Assembly (NCBI GenBank): GCA_964036195.1
Contig: OZ038451.1
Coordinates: 17,694,747 to 17,758,746 of the forward strand
From: Sphaerolaimus hirsutus
Taxonomy: Eukaryota; Nematoda; Chromadorea; Monhysterida; Sphaerolaimidae
Length of the DNA stretch: 64,000 bases
Direction of reading: 5' to 3'
Part shown: in pieces, positions 51,849 to 63,291 of the stretch
Layout: each line of letters opens with the position of its first letter
Position numbering within the stretch: position 1 is the first letter of the stretch
The notes under the pieces: model-generated
What the model was told of the DNA's origin: nothing
Seen by the model: the letters and a program-made list of their open reading frames with translations, nothing else
Databases searched by the model: none
Translations under genes and position numbers: made by a program

Positions 51849-54800
51849 ATGGCGGCAACTGCAGTCGCAGACTCGTTTGTGACGTTCCTCAACAAGGCCG
51901 TGTCGCCATTCCACGGTCTGTTCGGTGTCAAGTTTGTGCAGCGTAAATATATAATTGTCCTGGATTGTGGTTGGGGCTCTTTCTTTGCAATTTGTTTTGG
52001 GTGTTGCGGGCGGTAGCGTTTACCAGGCTACTTTTCGATATTTTTTCTGAATTTGTTTCACCCGACGGGGTCAAAGTGACTTGATGTTCTCTCGCAGCCG
52101 TGGAAGAATGTGCGTCCATACTTCGCACTGCCGGCTTCAAGGAGCTTTGCGAGAGTGACCTGTGGAACGTCAAACCGAATGATAAGGTAAAAACACTAGC
52201 ACACTACATACGCGCCCACTAACCCCACTCAATCAACTAACAGCCCCCCTCCCCACCACCTACCTCAGTATTTCCTCACGCGCAACAAGTCCTCCCTGAT
52301 CGCGTTCGCCGTGGGCGGCCGTTTCGCGTCCGACGGCCCCCAGTGCGGCTTCTCTATGGTGGCGGCGCACACGGACAGCCCCTGTCTCAAGGTGAAGCCG
52401 GTCAGCAAGTTGTCCAGCCAGGGGCACGTGCAGACGGCTGTGGCTACGTATGGGGGAGGGTTGTGGCGAACTTGGTTTGATAGGGACTTGGCACTGGCTG
52501 GGAGGGTGCTTTATAAGGTGAGTTTTGGGGTGTAGTGATGTCGGTTTCACACCTTATTGACCCACACGTTTAGAGGTCTCCAGGATTTTCGTTCTCCGTG
52601 GGGTTGGATGGATAGTTGTTGTTGTTTTGTTTGTGGGGGAGGTTGCGGGGGTTCAATATAACGTTTTTAAATGTGTGGAAGGCAGAAATATTGGATTAGT
52701 AGCAAAAAATGTATATAAGCGCATAAAACCAACAATAACGGAAATAGGGCAATAAGGCACACAAAATAGTAAATTTGAATGTGGAAACGGGTAGAAAGTC
52801 ATGAAAATTTGGTATGTTGAGCAAAAATTGGGGTACAATTTCACAAAAATCGTTTCTATTAGCTACACAGCTAGCCGATTTGGAGGGGGGTTCAGGTGAA
52901 AGTAAGCAAAGATTTTGCCAGAAAGATAGATAGCTGGGCTATTCCGGAGGGTGGTGTCAGTTCTCTCCCGATACCCTCACCAACCCCCCCCCCCCCAATT
53001 GGCCTAACGCATTTACAAAATAATTATGAAGGTGGATGAAAAGCGCGTTGGACAGAAGCTTGTGCACATAAAAAAGCCGCTAATGTTCCTGCCTTCGCTG
53101 TGCATCCACTTCGATACCGAAAGGGGCAATAAATTCTCACCAAACAAAGAGACACACCTGAGGCCGATCATGGCCACCGAGCAGAGGGCAAATGAAACTC
53201 TGAAAGACGTTTGTTATATTTAGGGTTCGGACGATATGACTTTTCGATATCGATATTTGATATTTTTTTCTGAAACTCGATATCGATATTCGATATTGTT
53301 TTCTTAAACTCGATATTCGATATCGATACGATATGAACCCTCGATATCGATATTCGATATTCAATATAAAAAATGCTCGATATTCGATATCGATATTTCG
53401 ATATTTTCGATATTTTGCTTTTGGTACAGCAAGGCATATTTTAAGTGGCATAATGTATTTTCATGTGGTTTTAAACATGGTTGATCATCTCTATACTGAA
53501 ATGTAAATGGTGATTTTAACAAGGTTCACAACAGTCAAAATGAGAAAATGGTAGAAAAACAAGTAAACACTTGTCATCCAAGTGAAATCAAACCTTGTGG
53601 ACTGCCATTGCTCTGACCCATGCCCACAACATCATGTTGCAAGAAGAGCAGCATATCCACCTCTTCTATTAGGTAGGAAACCAAACCAAATTCAAGAAAT
53701 GTGGAGAAAGCACTCCAATGAAAATGAAATTGTTAATAAATACTTAACTTTTACATATCAACTTAAATATTTTAAACACATAAATATCTCAAAGTGGAAA
53801 AATAGCTTAATTTCGGGACACATTACAGGTTTTGATATATCAGAAAAATGGTCGATATTCGATATCGATATTCGATATTTTCTCAGGCGTTTTGGTCCTG
53901 GTGCCAGGCCAAACTAGCGCGAAGCGCCACTATCGCCATGGCGCTTTTCATGCGTAAGGCGCCACAGCAAAAAAGCGCCAGGCGCCATGGCGCTTTTACC
54001 TCGGGCACTAGCACCAGGTGCTAATGCCATGCCACTTTCCCATCACTCCTTTTTGCCATATGAGATTTTACGCAGTCCGAAACGTCACTGGAAGGGGCCA
54101 CGGAAGCTTCGAAGGACCACCACGCGCTGCTGCTGCGTGAAATTTCCGAGGCGGCGGCTGTGCCCGTGCAGGACATTGTCGACTTTGAGCTGTGCCTTCT
54201 GGACGCGCAACCAGCTGTCGGTTTTATTGCCATTAAATCTACTGATAATTTATGACATGGAAATAGCCATATGAGGTTGCCAATCGCGGGTTTTGAGGTT
54301 TGGACCCAAGCGGGGGTTCAATTTGGCAGTATCGGATCTCCAGAGGAATAGCTGAGAATCATTTTGGGAACGGTTTTTTCATGGTGAAAAAGTCAGAAAA
54401 AGGGAGAGATATCGCTAAAAATGGGGGAAACTTAAAAAAAGGTATATGACGTCATATGGTCAAAAATAGCTGAAATTAGGCAATAAGGAACACGAGAACA
54501 AAATTTTCATGGTAGAAATGGGCAAACAGGTGTGAAAATATGTACCTAATTTTAAGTTCTTGAATGTGTTATAATTTGAGCGGAAATTGGGACAAAATTT
54601 CCTTAAAATCGCTCCAGGTCCAGGGGGGGGGGGGTGATTAATATAATAGAATCCAAAATTTTGCCTTAGGAACCCCAACCACCAACTTCACAAAGCCCCC
54701 GTCGCAATTCAGAGCGTGGGCGGCGCGCTGAACGAATTCATTTCCGGCGGCCGCCTGGACAACCTGGTGGGCACCTACGCGGCCGTCCGCGGGTTGGTGG

Positions 54801-55903
54801 ACGGCGTCGACTCGCTGCCCAACGACACGCACATCCGGCTGGCCGCGTGCTACGACAACGAGGAGTGCGGCAGCGAGAGCGCCCAGGGCGCCGGCACCGC
54901 GCTCACCCAGTGGATTCTAAGGCGGCTCGGCGGCGAGCACATGGAGAGATTGATAGCCAATAGTTTCCTTATCAGCGCTGATCAGGCGCACGCTGTGCAT
55001 CCGAATTATGCCGACAAGCATGAGGTTGTTGTTTGTGCGGTGGATATGTGCCTACGCACTTTAGTTGACAAAAAAAATTTAACAACCGAAATTTTTAAAA
55101 CTTGTAAATCTATTTTTTTAAACTATAATGAAGTTCACCATTATGAATATAACTATTTATAAGATCACCGTCAACAGTATAAACTTAAATGTGTAGAAAA
55201 ATATTTATCAGCTTTGGAAACTTCGGTTGTGGATTTGTGTGCGTGGGGTCATTGTCGATCTTGAAAAACGTTTGATGTCTGTTTCATTCGCAGTCGATGC
55301 ACAGTCCCCCGATGACTGGCGGCGTGGTGGTCAAGTTGAACGCGAACCAGCGCTACGCCAGCACGGCCGTGTCGCAGGCGATCCTGCGCCTGGTGCCAGT
55401 CCCAGACCCTGTGAAATGCCCTGGAAGATGTCAAATGTCATGCAAAGTTTCAAAAGTCATAAAATGCCCTACAGAATGGCAACCGAGTTACCATTTTGCA
55501 GGGCATTTTATATGAGTTTTGACACTTTGCATGACATTTAACATTTTTCAGGGCTTTTTACAGGGTCTGGGACTGCCCCCTGGTGGCCGCGCAGTGCGGC
55601 GTTACCCTGCACAAGTTCGTCGTGCGCAACGACTCGCCGTGCGGCTCGACCATAGGGCCCATTCTGTCCTCCAAGCTGGGCATGCTCACCGTGGACATTG
55701 GCTCCGCCCAACTGGCCATGCACTCGTGCAGGGAGCTGGCTGATGTGGCTGGACTGGCTGATTTGGTCAAGCTGTGCACTGTCGGTTTTCCCTTTGATGT
55801 TGAGGCTGTCGCTGCATTCATAGTTTCTGGTTTTATCGACCCCTATCCGTTTCAGCGCTTCTACGAGTCTTTGCCGGAGGTATTCGCCGCTGTGGAAAAG
55901 TGA
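51849..55903 (+). CDS. DNPEP: Aspartyl aminopeptidase (M18), with a MITE inside exon 7
   Basis: Exons: 51849-51915, 52098-52186, 52269-52517, 53032-53208, 54076-54216, 54713-55024, 55294-55395 continuing at 55586-55780, and 55856-55903. Without the insert this gives 459 residues, close to the usual 470-485. The cytosolic dodecameric zinc enzyme removes N-terminal Asp or Glu from peptides. Metal ligands and motifs are present: [80 protein letters not shown] and [10 protein letters not shown]. The length around [19 protein letters not shown] matches the family exactly once a 190-bp insertion with CCTGGTG repeats is removed. Unspliced, the insert shifts the frame. The last intron is 75 bp, has no in-frame stop and may be retained. 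Confidence 0.93.
52545..52995. repeat. S-family fragment in DNPEP intron 3
   Basis: GTTCAATATAACGTTTTTAA, GGAAGGCAGAAATATTGG, GATAGATAGCTGGGCTATTC and CCAACCCCCCCCC tract. The ends are degraded. Confidence 0.5.
53222..54050. repeat. GATATCGATATTCG array element followed by a GGCGCC element, DNPEP intron 4
   Basis: TAGGGTTCGGACGATATG opens a run of CGATATCGATATTCGATATT (53240-53410), which resumes at 53850-53882. Then a CGCCATGGCGCTTTT block ends ACTTTCCCATCACT. This looks like one hAT array family with another hAT fused to its right side. No duplication was found. Confidence 0.6.
54305..54662. repeat. S-family fragment in DNPEP intron 5
   Basis: TCCAGAGGAATAGCTGAG, AGATATCGCTAAAAATGG, AATCGCTCCAGGTCCAGG and a G-run near 54630. 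Confidence 0.45.
55393..55579 (+). mobile_element. Introner-like MITE inserted in DNPEP coding exon 7
   Basis: Reads GTGCCAGTCCCAGACCCTGT at the left and ACAGGGTCTGGGACTGCCCC at the right, with inverted GTCAAATGTCATGCAAAG / CTTTGCATGACATTTAAC units inside. CCTGGTG occurs at 55389-55395 and again at 55579-55585. The left end offers GT at the exon junction and the right end offers two AG acceptors (TTTTTCAG, TTTTTACAG). Confidence 0.8.
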
Positions 55904-57058
55904 TCCGAGATGGTAAGACATTAAATGGTTCCTTCACTTACACATGTAGGACATAGTATTAAATCCCGGTTTTACTGATATTCCAAATCTAATCATAGAC
56001 CCAGCCTATCCAAATCATCGTGATAAACTTGCCCACGATGATGTGGCGTCAGCGTTTAATTTAATTGATTCCCCGGTCCCCGATTGATTTATCAAATCGT
56101 TTACGTATTTGAGGGTTATCTAGATAATCTTCTTTGTTCCTTTTATATTCACTGATATTTTCATCTGTGCATTGAATTTAGATATTGACGCTGCGCACAT
56201 TAGTTTACTGTCAGTGAACTTAAAATTTGGTAAAGTCAATCAACTTTCAATGGCATTTGAAATGCATTCAAAGCTGATTCACGAGTTTACTAAAAAAATC
56301 AAATTGCATTGTTTTACTAGTGTATGGGGCGACATTGTGTTGTCACAATCCATGAGATTTTACGTGATTTTCTACAATAAAGTAAATTTAGAAAACCTTG
56401 AGTCGTTGGTGCAGTTGCCAATTATGCTGAATGTTGTGTTTATATTGTTCGCGTTGGCGCTGTTTTTTGAGGCTCCATCGTTTACGACAAGTGTAAATAC
56501 CTGCACAGTTTGCTCTGTCAGTATTATTGTAATACCCACCATATTTCCTGAAAATAGGCCCACGGGCGTTATTTTGTGGACACGATTTTTTCACTGGCGC
56601 AATTCGAGGGGCTCTATTTTTTTAAAAAATTTCAAATCAAAATCAAATTTTTTAGCATGTATATGAAAGGAAAGTCGCTGGAATCGATGTTCAAAATGCA
56701 ATCTAGGGCGGAGGGTACTCGCAAATACCACACATTCATCGGTTGATATCATTTGTTTTTTTGCATTCTTATTTGATGATTTAGTCCTGTCACAGCTCTA
56801 TTCTTTGCATTTTTCATGTATCAGATGGCGATCCTTTGAAATGTCCTGTTTCTGCATGCAACGATGCCAGTTCTGAAGGGGCGTTATTATTCTTTTTTTA
56901 GTGCGGCTAAATTGGCGGAAATATTTATGGTAAGGTATATTTGTACCGAGTGGGCGACTAACGTCTCCCCTATAAACTTTTTTGTGGATAGTGGACATTA
57001 GTGCCTCTGGACATCAAGCTTCTTACACATCTGTGATTTGTGAATTGATTGAAAGCTA
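55904..57058. other. Intergenic with a degraded palindrome (about 56195-56335)
   Basis: GCGCACATTAGTTTACTGTC and an inverted GTTTACTAGTGTATGGGGC resemble the P/TTTTCGAAAACTC palindromes. Nothing else was recognised. Confidence 0.4.
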
Positions 57059-57990
57059 CCGTATTTCCTCGAAATACCCCCAGGGGGTTTATTTTTTCAG
57101 CGTGGAGTAGGGTGTCAAAAAAAATTTTCTATGGAAAACGGAAACGGAAAAATTTTTTCAGCGGCCGGAAAATGGAACAGAAAACGGAAAAAAATTTGCA
57201 CTTGGCGGAAAATGGAAACGGAAACAGAAAAAAATTTTCAGCGGCCGGAAAACGGAAAAAGAGGCCGGAAAAACGGAAACAGAAAAATCAAATTAGCACG
57301 GAAATAGAAAAACTTGCTGAAATTTTGCAGTAAAATGGATAAAATTTGCTGATTTTTTGCTGGAAGTGGAAAAAATTTGTAGTAATTTTGCTGGTAACAG
57401 AAAATTTTTCACATCATTGACAATCTGCATGAATTTTTACCAGTTTGGCTGATCAGAAAACAGAAAGTTGGGCCAGAAAAAGGTAAAATGAGGCGGAAAA
57501 ATGGAAAATTGATGCGGACAATGGAAAAAGGTGGAAAAACTGGAAATTGAGGCGGAAAACGGAAAAAAGGCGGAAAAACTGAAAATTTAGCCGGAAAACA
57601 GAAAATGAGCCGGAAAAACGGAAACGGAAAAAAAGTTGCCAGAAAACGGAACGGAAAATGGAGAAAAAAAATTCAGCAGCCGGAAAACGGAACGGAAAAC
57701 GGAAAAAATTTGCCTGCGGAAAACGGAAATGGAAAACGGAAAACGGAAATTTGACACCCTAGCGTGGAGATTTTGAGGGGGGTATTTCGAGGCGGCGTGT
57801 ACTATTTCGTCAGAAATTTTCACGAGTTTCGTAGTAACGGGTACGCTTTATTTATTTACCCAAAACCGGTAATCAACGTGTCCAAGTAGGGTATATTTGG
57901 ACATATCAACGTCCATCGCTACACAAACTAGTATATATATATTTATGTGTAGCTGCGATGCAAACTGCGACCAAAATATACATCATGTAC
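57059..57990. mobile_element. MITE related to 50685 (TACCGTATTTCCTCGAAATA), split by a hAT
   Basis: Left end TACCGTATTTCCTCGAAATA; after the inserted hAT it continues GAGGGGGGTATTTCGAGG, GTGTCCAAGTAGGGTATAT and GCTACACAAACTAG, parallel to the 50685 copy. The right TIR is missing. Confidence 0.65.
57108..57761. mobile_element. Non-autonomous hAT with CCGGAAAACGG array, TSD GCGTGGAG
   Basis: Ends TAGGGTGTCAAAAAAAAT and AAATTTGACACCCTA; perfect duplications GCGTGGAG (57100-57107 and 57762-57769). The interior closely matches 18922-19491 and, inverted, 21004-21702. Confidence 0.93.
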
Positions 57991-59138
57991 ATTGTATAGA
58001 AAATGCCTAAAATAAATGCACAAACCAATTGCCAAATACGCAAACCAAACAAAACCTTCCACCCAATGAAAATAGGTGCACCAGTTTCGTTCCACGTCGC
58101 GAATACTCTTCCGAATAAAACTAGAAAATGCGAAAGGTGGGATTTTATTTTTATTTGTCAAAACTCTGTTGATGAGGGATGTCACGGGGTCATAAAAAAT
58201 TCAATTTAAGTTGCTATTTTGTACATTTAATTGCATATACACGGAATCAATCAACCATATGCGCGTATTTATTTATGTAAACTTTTATATTAAAATTCAC
58301 ATTATATTATATTCTCATGTTTAGGTATGGGCGGGTCGCCTGCGCCCTCCCTCGGCAGCGAGTTTGCGTTTTGGCTCTATTTTAGTATCTTTGATATATT
58401 TCCGCACAAATATAGGCGCTGTACATACTAGTTTTATGAGAGAAAATAGGGTTTAATAAACTCAAATCAATGTGCCATATTATCTGGTGCCGTTTTATCG
58501 TGTCTGGTTATAATTATACACACATTCTCAGATTGTTAGACAGATACAGACATCATTGACACATTAAATGTGTTTTGATATACCGTATCAAAATTACATG
58601 CAATTTACCGGACACAGGCACACCTCAGTGAACTAAAGTACACATCAAGTACTACTACTTCACAATTTGTTTAGCACCTTTACGACGTTGAAAGATATTT
58701 TTTACATGCTTATAAATACGTAAGTCATTGGATGGAACGTGCAAACAAGTCGGAATCTCGGTGCATGCATCCGCATCCGGTCTTATCAGCAGCAGTGAAA
58801 TTGAGCGGCACAATTCTGTTAGAATGGAGCACTTATCAGTGGGCTTGCTCTCTTTCACTCTTCTAGCACATTCGCGCTTGCAACAGTTCTCATTTCATCG
58901 TTCCCATGCATATTCCTGCCGTCTTGCCAATTATAGTGATGGGCGTGTGTGCAGACTATAAATTTCAGCCTCTCACTTTGACGTTCCTCGCGCATTAAAG
59001 CAACTATGTTCCACTCTGGTAAAAAGTAAACTGTTCACAGTTTACTCCGAACGTAAATACAGAACCAGCATACCTTCAATCTACACACTTAACCCCAACC
59101 CCAAACCCCCCCCCCCCCTCCCCCTCCAGAACAAACCC
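57991..59138. other. Intergenic upstream of the aldo-keto reductase
   Basis: Mostly AT-rich and unrecognised. Just before the ATG a long C-rich tract ends CCCCCTCCAG at 59129, nine bases upstream of the start codon, which looks like a 3' splice acceptor (5' UTR intron or trans-splice site). Confidence 0.5.
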
Positions 59139-60829
59139 ATGGCAGTGCGGCTGGCCCCCACATTGGCGCTGCGGCACAGCGCCGCCGGCTGCAACATGCC
59201 GCTCGTCGGCGTGGGCACGTGGCAGGTCAAGGACCCCGACAACTTGCACAGTATACTCGATGAGGCGTTTAGGGTCGGCTATAGGTATGTGGGGTTTGTT
59301 TTGTTCTGTGGGGGTTTTGTGGTTGTTGACTTTGAGGTTTGAGTTGACGCAGGTTCATCGACACTGCCATTGCGTATGATAATGAGGATGCGATCGGAAA
59401 GTCCCTCAAGGTGGGTTGTTATTCTGTGGGCAGTCCGAAACCTTGTAAAGTATAAAGTGTCAATAAAAAAACGTTTATTTCTGAACTTTGCATGACAATT
59501 GACACTTTACATTTGTCATGACAACGGACACTTTGCATGACATTTTGCACGATACTTTACACTTTGCAGGGTCTGCGATTGGATCCTGATTGATTTTGCA
59601 ATGACCCGTATTCCGGCGACGTTTCGCTGATGCATTTTTTGACAGAAACAGCTTTGAATTTTCACCTTCTAGACCCTGCTGCCGGCTCACAATCTCCAGC
59701 GCTCTGATATTTTCATCACTAGTAAGTTGCCGACGTCTTGTCAGGGCTCTGGCAAAGCCAAAGAGGCCATACTGCAGTCGTTGAAGCGACTGCAGTTGGA
59801 TTACATAGATCTTTATCTGATCCACTGGCCGGGCAGTGGAAAGCTGAAGCCGGAGGACGAGATGAATGCGGAGCTGCGTCTGCAGTCGTGGAGGCACATG
59901 GAGGAACTTCATGGTATGTTGGTATTTAGATGTTTTAGAGGTATTTATTTGTAGCGTTCAGAAGATTTAGAACTTAATTTAGATGTGTTTTCCACAATTT
60001 AGAAGTGAACACAATATAGAAGTGTCTTTACTTTGACTTGCAATTTACTTTTCATTTCTAAATCCAGGTTTCTGTTAATTGCCCACTCTCCATTTCACTT
60101 TTCACTTCTAAATTTACTTTTCTTTCATCTTTTAACTTCTCACGTCTATTTAAAGTGTTCTTTTTTACTTCTCCACTTGAGTAACTGATGCCTGATCTCA
60201 TGTTCACAGCCGCGGGACTGGTGCGGGCGATCGGCGTGTCCAACTACGCTGCCGGGCACATGCGCGAACTCTCCAAGGTGGCCAAGGTGCTGCCCGCCGT
60301 CAACCAGTGCGAATTCCATCCCTATTACATGGACATCGACTCAATGCGAGCGTGCAAGGACATGGGCTGCCACTATCAAGCCTACAGCAGCTTGGGTGCG
60401 TTTCACACGATGTCCAGCCGCCTAGTGGGGGCCCGCAATTGGGGACATTTGCCCGACATTGGGGACATTGGGGACATTTGGGGCAATTGGGACATCCGCG
60501 CCCAGTGGACATCTGCAGTCGCCAGTCGGACATCGCCAACCAATCAACCTCCCGCAGGTGGTCCCGCTTCCGATGGCGCCGTGCTGCGGGACCCAGTGGT
60601 CGTCAACCTAGCGGCAAAGCACAACTGCAGCGCGGCAAATATCCTTTTGGCTTTCGGACTGGCGCACGGGTGCAGCGTACTGCCAAGGACAACTAAAGTG
60701 CGCAGAGTGGCGGAAAATTTTGAGTGTCTTAATGTGAAGCTGTCCGAGGATGATGTTAAGAGCTTGGACGCGTTAGCTAAATCTGGCAATGCGGTGAAGT
60801 ATGCCTGGGATCCAAAGACCGTTAAATGA
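59139..60829 (+). CDS. Aldo-keto reductase, 300 residues
   Basis: Five exons: 59139-59284, 59353-59410, 59673-59913, 60210-60395 and 60558-60829; phases agree throughout. AKRs are NADPH-dependent carbonyl reductases with a TIM-barrel fold. The catalytic tetrad is visible: Asp and Tyr in RFIDTAIAYDNEDAIGKSL, Lys in IFITSKLPTS, His in YLIHWPGSGKLKP. Other family marks are GVGTWQVKD, VRAIGVSNYAAGHM, VNQCEFHPYYMD, AYSSLG and the cofactor loop VLPRTTKVRRVAENF. I cannot place it in a subfamily, so substrate is unknown. Intron 4 (162 bp, a multiple of three, no stop in frame, GGGGACATT repeats) could be retained. Intron 2 carries an introner-like MITE 18 bp after the donor. Confidence 0.93.
59428..59581 (+). 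repeat. Introner-like MITE copy in AKR intron 2
   Basis: GGGCAGTCCGAAACCTTGTA on the left and CACTTTGCAGGGTCTGCGAT on the right, with TTTGCATGACAATTGACAC units. Its left end is the GGGGCAGTCC type of terminus. Confidence 0.7.
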
Positions 60830-61751
60830 GAGAAAGTGTCATTTGCGTGCGATTCTCAGCAGTTCTGCGTCGATTGATTTACTGGAAAAATCCGATCACG
60901 TTGATCACTATTTATATCTATGTTATGGATGCTTTTTTGTATAATTTTCTGAATATCGATCAGCCTCTTATTGGTCGACAATAATCATTATTCATCCCAC
61001 ATAAAAATACGAAATGAACTGCATTAATGGCCCTGCGCACACTAGTTTTCGCACGATTCACACTAATTTCGAAAACTCATAAATGAGCTTGAACGTGTTT
61101 TTATTTTCCACAATGAGTCATTTTTAATCTCTGTCAACTGTAGTTTAGTGCCACCTCATTGTAGAAAACTCAAATGTATTCTAAGCTGATTTGTGAGTTT
61201 TCGAAATTTCGTGTGAAAACTTGTGTGTGCAGGCACAATTGGAATAGAAGCTTGGGGCGACGTCACGGGGTGGGGTGGCTTCATCTCATCTCCAGGATTC
61301 GAGGCACTTACAGCTGATTTCAGCCGGGCAGAAGTCATCAAAATGACACCAGTCATTTTTTACCCGACCAATCATCGATAGTTCTCTAGATCTTTTGAAA
61401 TGTTAATAGGAAACATAAAAACTCGTGGAAAATCATATCGATGGTGACAACGCTCCGTATTTTATTGACAAACTAATGCATGACAAACTCATGACAAACT
61501 TATGTAGTACGGTAATAATTTTTAGCATTATAAAACGTTTTCTTCGCCTTGAAGAAATTCAGAAAGAAAACATTAATTTCCTACCGGGCAAAAATCTCTG
61601 TGTCTTAAATATCCGAACTGCGCAAAAGGAATCGATTCACTTTTCGCCCGTGAGAAATCATAAATATCACGCTTTCTGATAGAGTGCTGCACCGAGGTAA
61701 TTCCCTCTGTGTGTGGTTTTGTTGATTTGCATCATTAACGGGGGTGCACTG
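60830..61751. other. Intergenic with TTTTCGAAAACTC palindrome (61030-61237)
   Basis: GCGCACACTAGTTTTCGCAC, TTTCGAAAACTCATAAATGAG and inverse GTGAGTTTTCGAAATTTCG, TGTGTGCAGGCAC. This is an intact member of the element split at 46258-46890. No gene was recognised in the rest. Confidence 0.55.
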
Positions 61752-62015
61752 ATACGCACATCTGCCCGTTACGCACATTTGCCCGTTTTTTTCACTTGAC
61801 ACTTTTCCAAGTTATTTTCAGATATGAGTAAAGTGAAAAAAAGTTGCGCAATGACATTAGTGAACTTTTTTCACTTCACTCATATCTGAAAAATCACTTG
61901 AAAATGTGTCAAGTGAAAAACAGTGAAAAATGGCTATTTTTCACTGTTTTTTTTCACTTGACACATTTTCAAGTGATTTTCAGATATGAGTGACTTGAAA
62001 AAAGTTCATGTGAAG

Positions 62016-63145
62016 TAACGATGGCAAACCCTCCGAAAAAAAGTATTTAAATTTTTAAGTGTTTTTTCCAAAATGCATTTTCGAATTTTTCCTCAAATGA
62101 ATTTTCGAATCTTTTTGGGCAATTTTCGAATTTTTTGGGGTAATTTTTGAGAAAAAAAATTACATACTTTTCAAATTTTTGGAAAAATATTGAATCAAAA
62201 GCTTTTTGAAGCTGTTAAGTAGTTATGTTGAAATAGTTATGGGTGCTCGGGGCATTCCTGTGCATTCTTCAATGTAACCGGGTCTGCCCATAGCTGGAAT
62301 TGTGGGGGGGGGGGGGGGGTCCACCAGACTTTTGTGTCATTCCATTCTGTTGTACATTTGCTGATTATGTAATTGCAATAAATTTTATGCCATTTGACCC
62401 TGTATTTATGTGATTTTTATCTAAATATTTACCATTTATCCTTGAATAAGTCCCCCTCAAATAAGTCCCCTCAAAAATCACTGACAAAAAATACCCCCCC
62501 CCCCCCAGAAAAATTTATTTTACATGTTGAAATACTGGGTCAACTTGGCATAATGAATTTATACATCACTAATCCAACCTCAAAAATGGAATCTACAGGT
62601 TGTGCAGATCATCTTAAGTATTTAACAGTCCAAATCGGCCAAGAAATGGCTGAGTTATTAAGCTTCAACGTCAACTAGCCAGATCGGTCATGTAAAGTCA
62701 ACACCTTTTTATCGACCCCCCTTCTTGGGATTGGGGAACGATTCAAGGAAACAAAACAATTTGGTTGATGTGCAACAGAATGGGGTGACACAAAGTCTGG
62801 TGGACCCATCCCCTAAAATGACTTCCCCGATTCCAGTCATGGGTCTGCCACAGATGCCATTTCAATGTTCATGACGTTTTTTTTCGTTTCGATAGACTTT
62901 TTCAGATGCACCGTGTATCAATTATCGATCGATTTAGCACAGAACCTAATTATGTTTTTTATGTCTTTGAATTTCCCGAAATATTCGAAAACTATTTTTG
63001 AATTTATGAATTTTCGAATTTTTTCAACAAAAAAATCTATTTTTAAGTGTATTTTCCAGTGGTGGAATAAAAATTCGAAAATTCTGAAAAAATTCGAAAA
63101 TTCAAAAATATTGTCGAATTTTCGAATCTTTTTTTGCCATCGTTA
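62016..63145. mobile_element. hAT with ATTTTCGAATTTTT array, TSD ATGTGAAG/ATGTGATG
   Basis: Ends TAACGATGGCAAACCC and TTTTTGCCATCGTTA; flanks agree at 7 of 8. Both ends are AAATTTTCGAATTTTT repeats. The centre holds a further TIR element (62288-62850). Confidence 0.82.
62288..62850. repeat. TIR MITE, same family as 355-740
   Basis: TCCACCAGACTTTTGTGTC and GACACAAAGTCTGGTGGACC form inverted arms, with CATAGCTGGAATTGTGG and its partner outside. A long G-run (about 62307) sits at the left junction. Confidence 0.6.
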
Positions 63146-63291
63146 ATGTGATGTCATTGCGCAACTTTTTTTCACTTTACTCATATCTGAAAATCACTTG
63201 AAAAAGTGTCAAGTGAAAAAAACGGGCAGATGTGCGTATCAGGCCTGCCCCTCATTAACTCGTGTAACTTACATTCAAGATACCGTATTTC

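Larger units (their letters stand above)
61752..63240. repeat. TIR element with ends GATACGCACATCTGCCCGTT, host of nested elements
   Basis: GATACGCACATCTGCCCGTT on the left and AACGGGCAGATGTGCGTATC on the right. Inner arms are TTTTTTCACTTGACAC and TCAGATATGAGTAAAGTG repeats. It contains the hAT at 62016-63145. Confidence 0.75.

Noticed and set aside
53137..53451. Minus-strand frames rich in Ile, Ser, Tyr and Arg (SISNIEYR types)
   Set aside because: Translation of the GATATCGATATTCG array.
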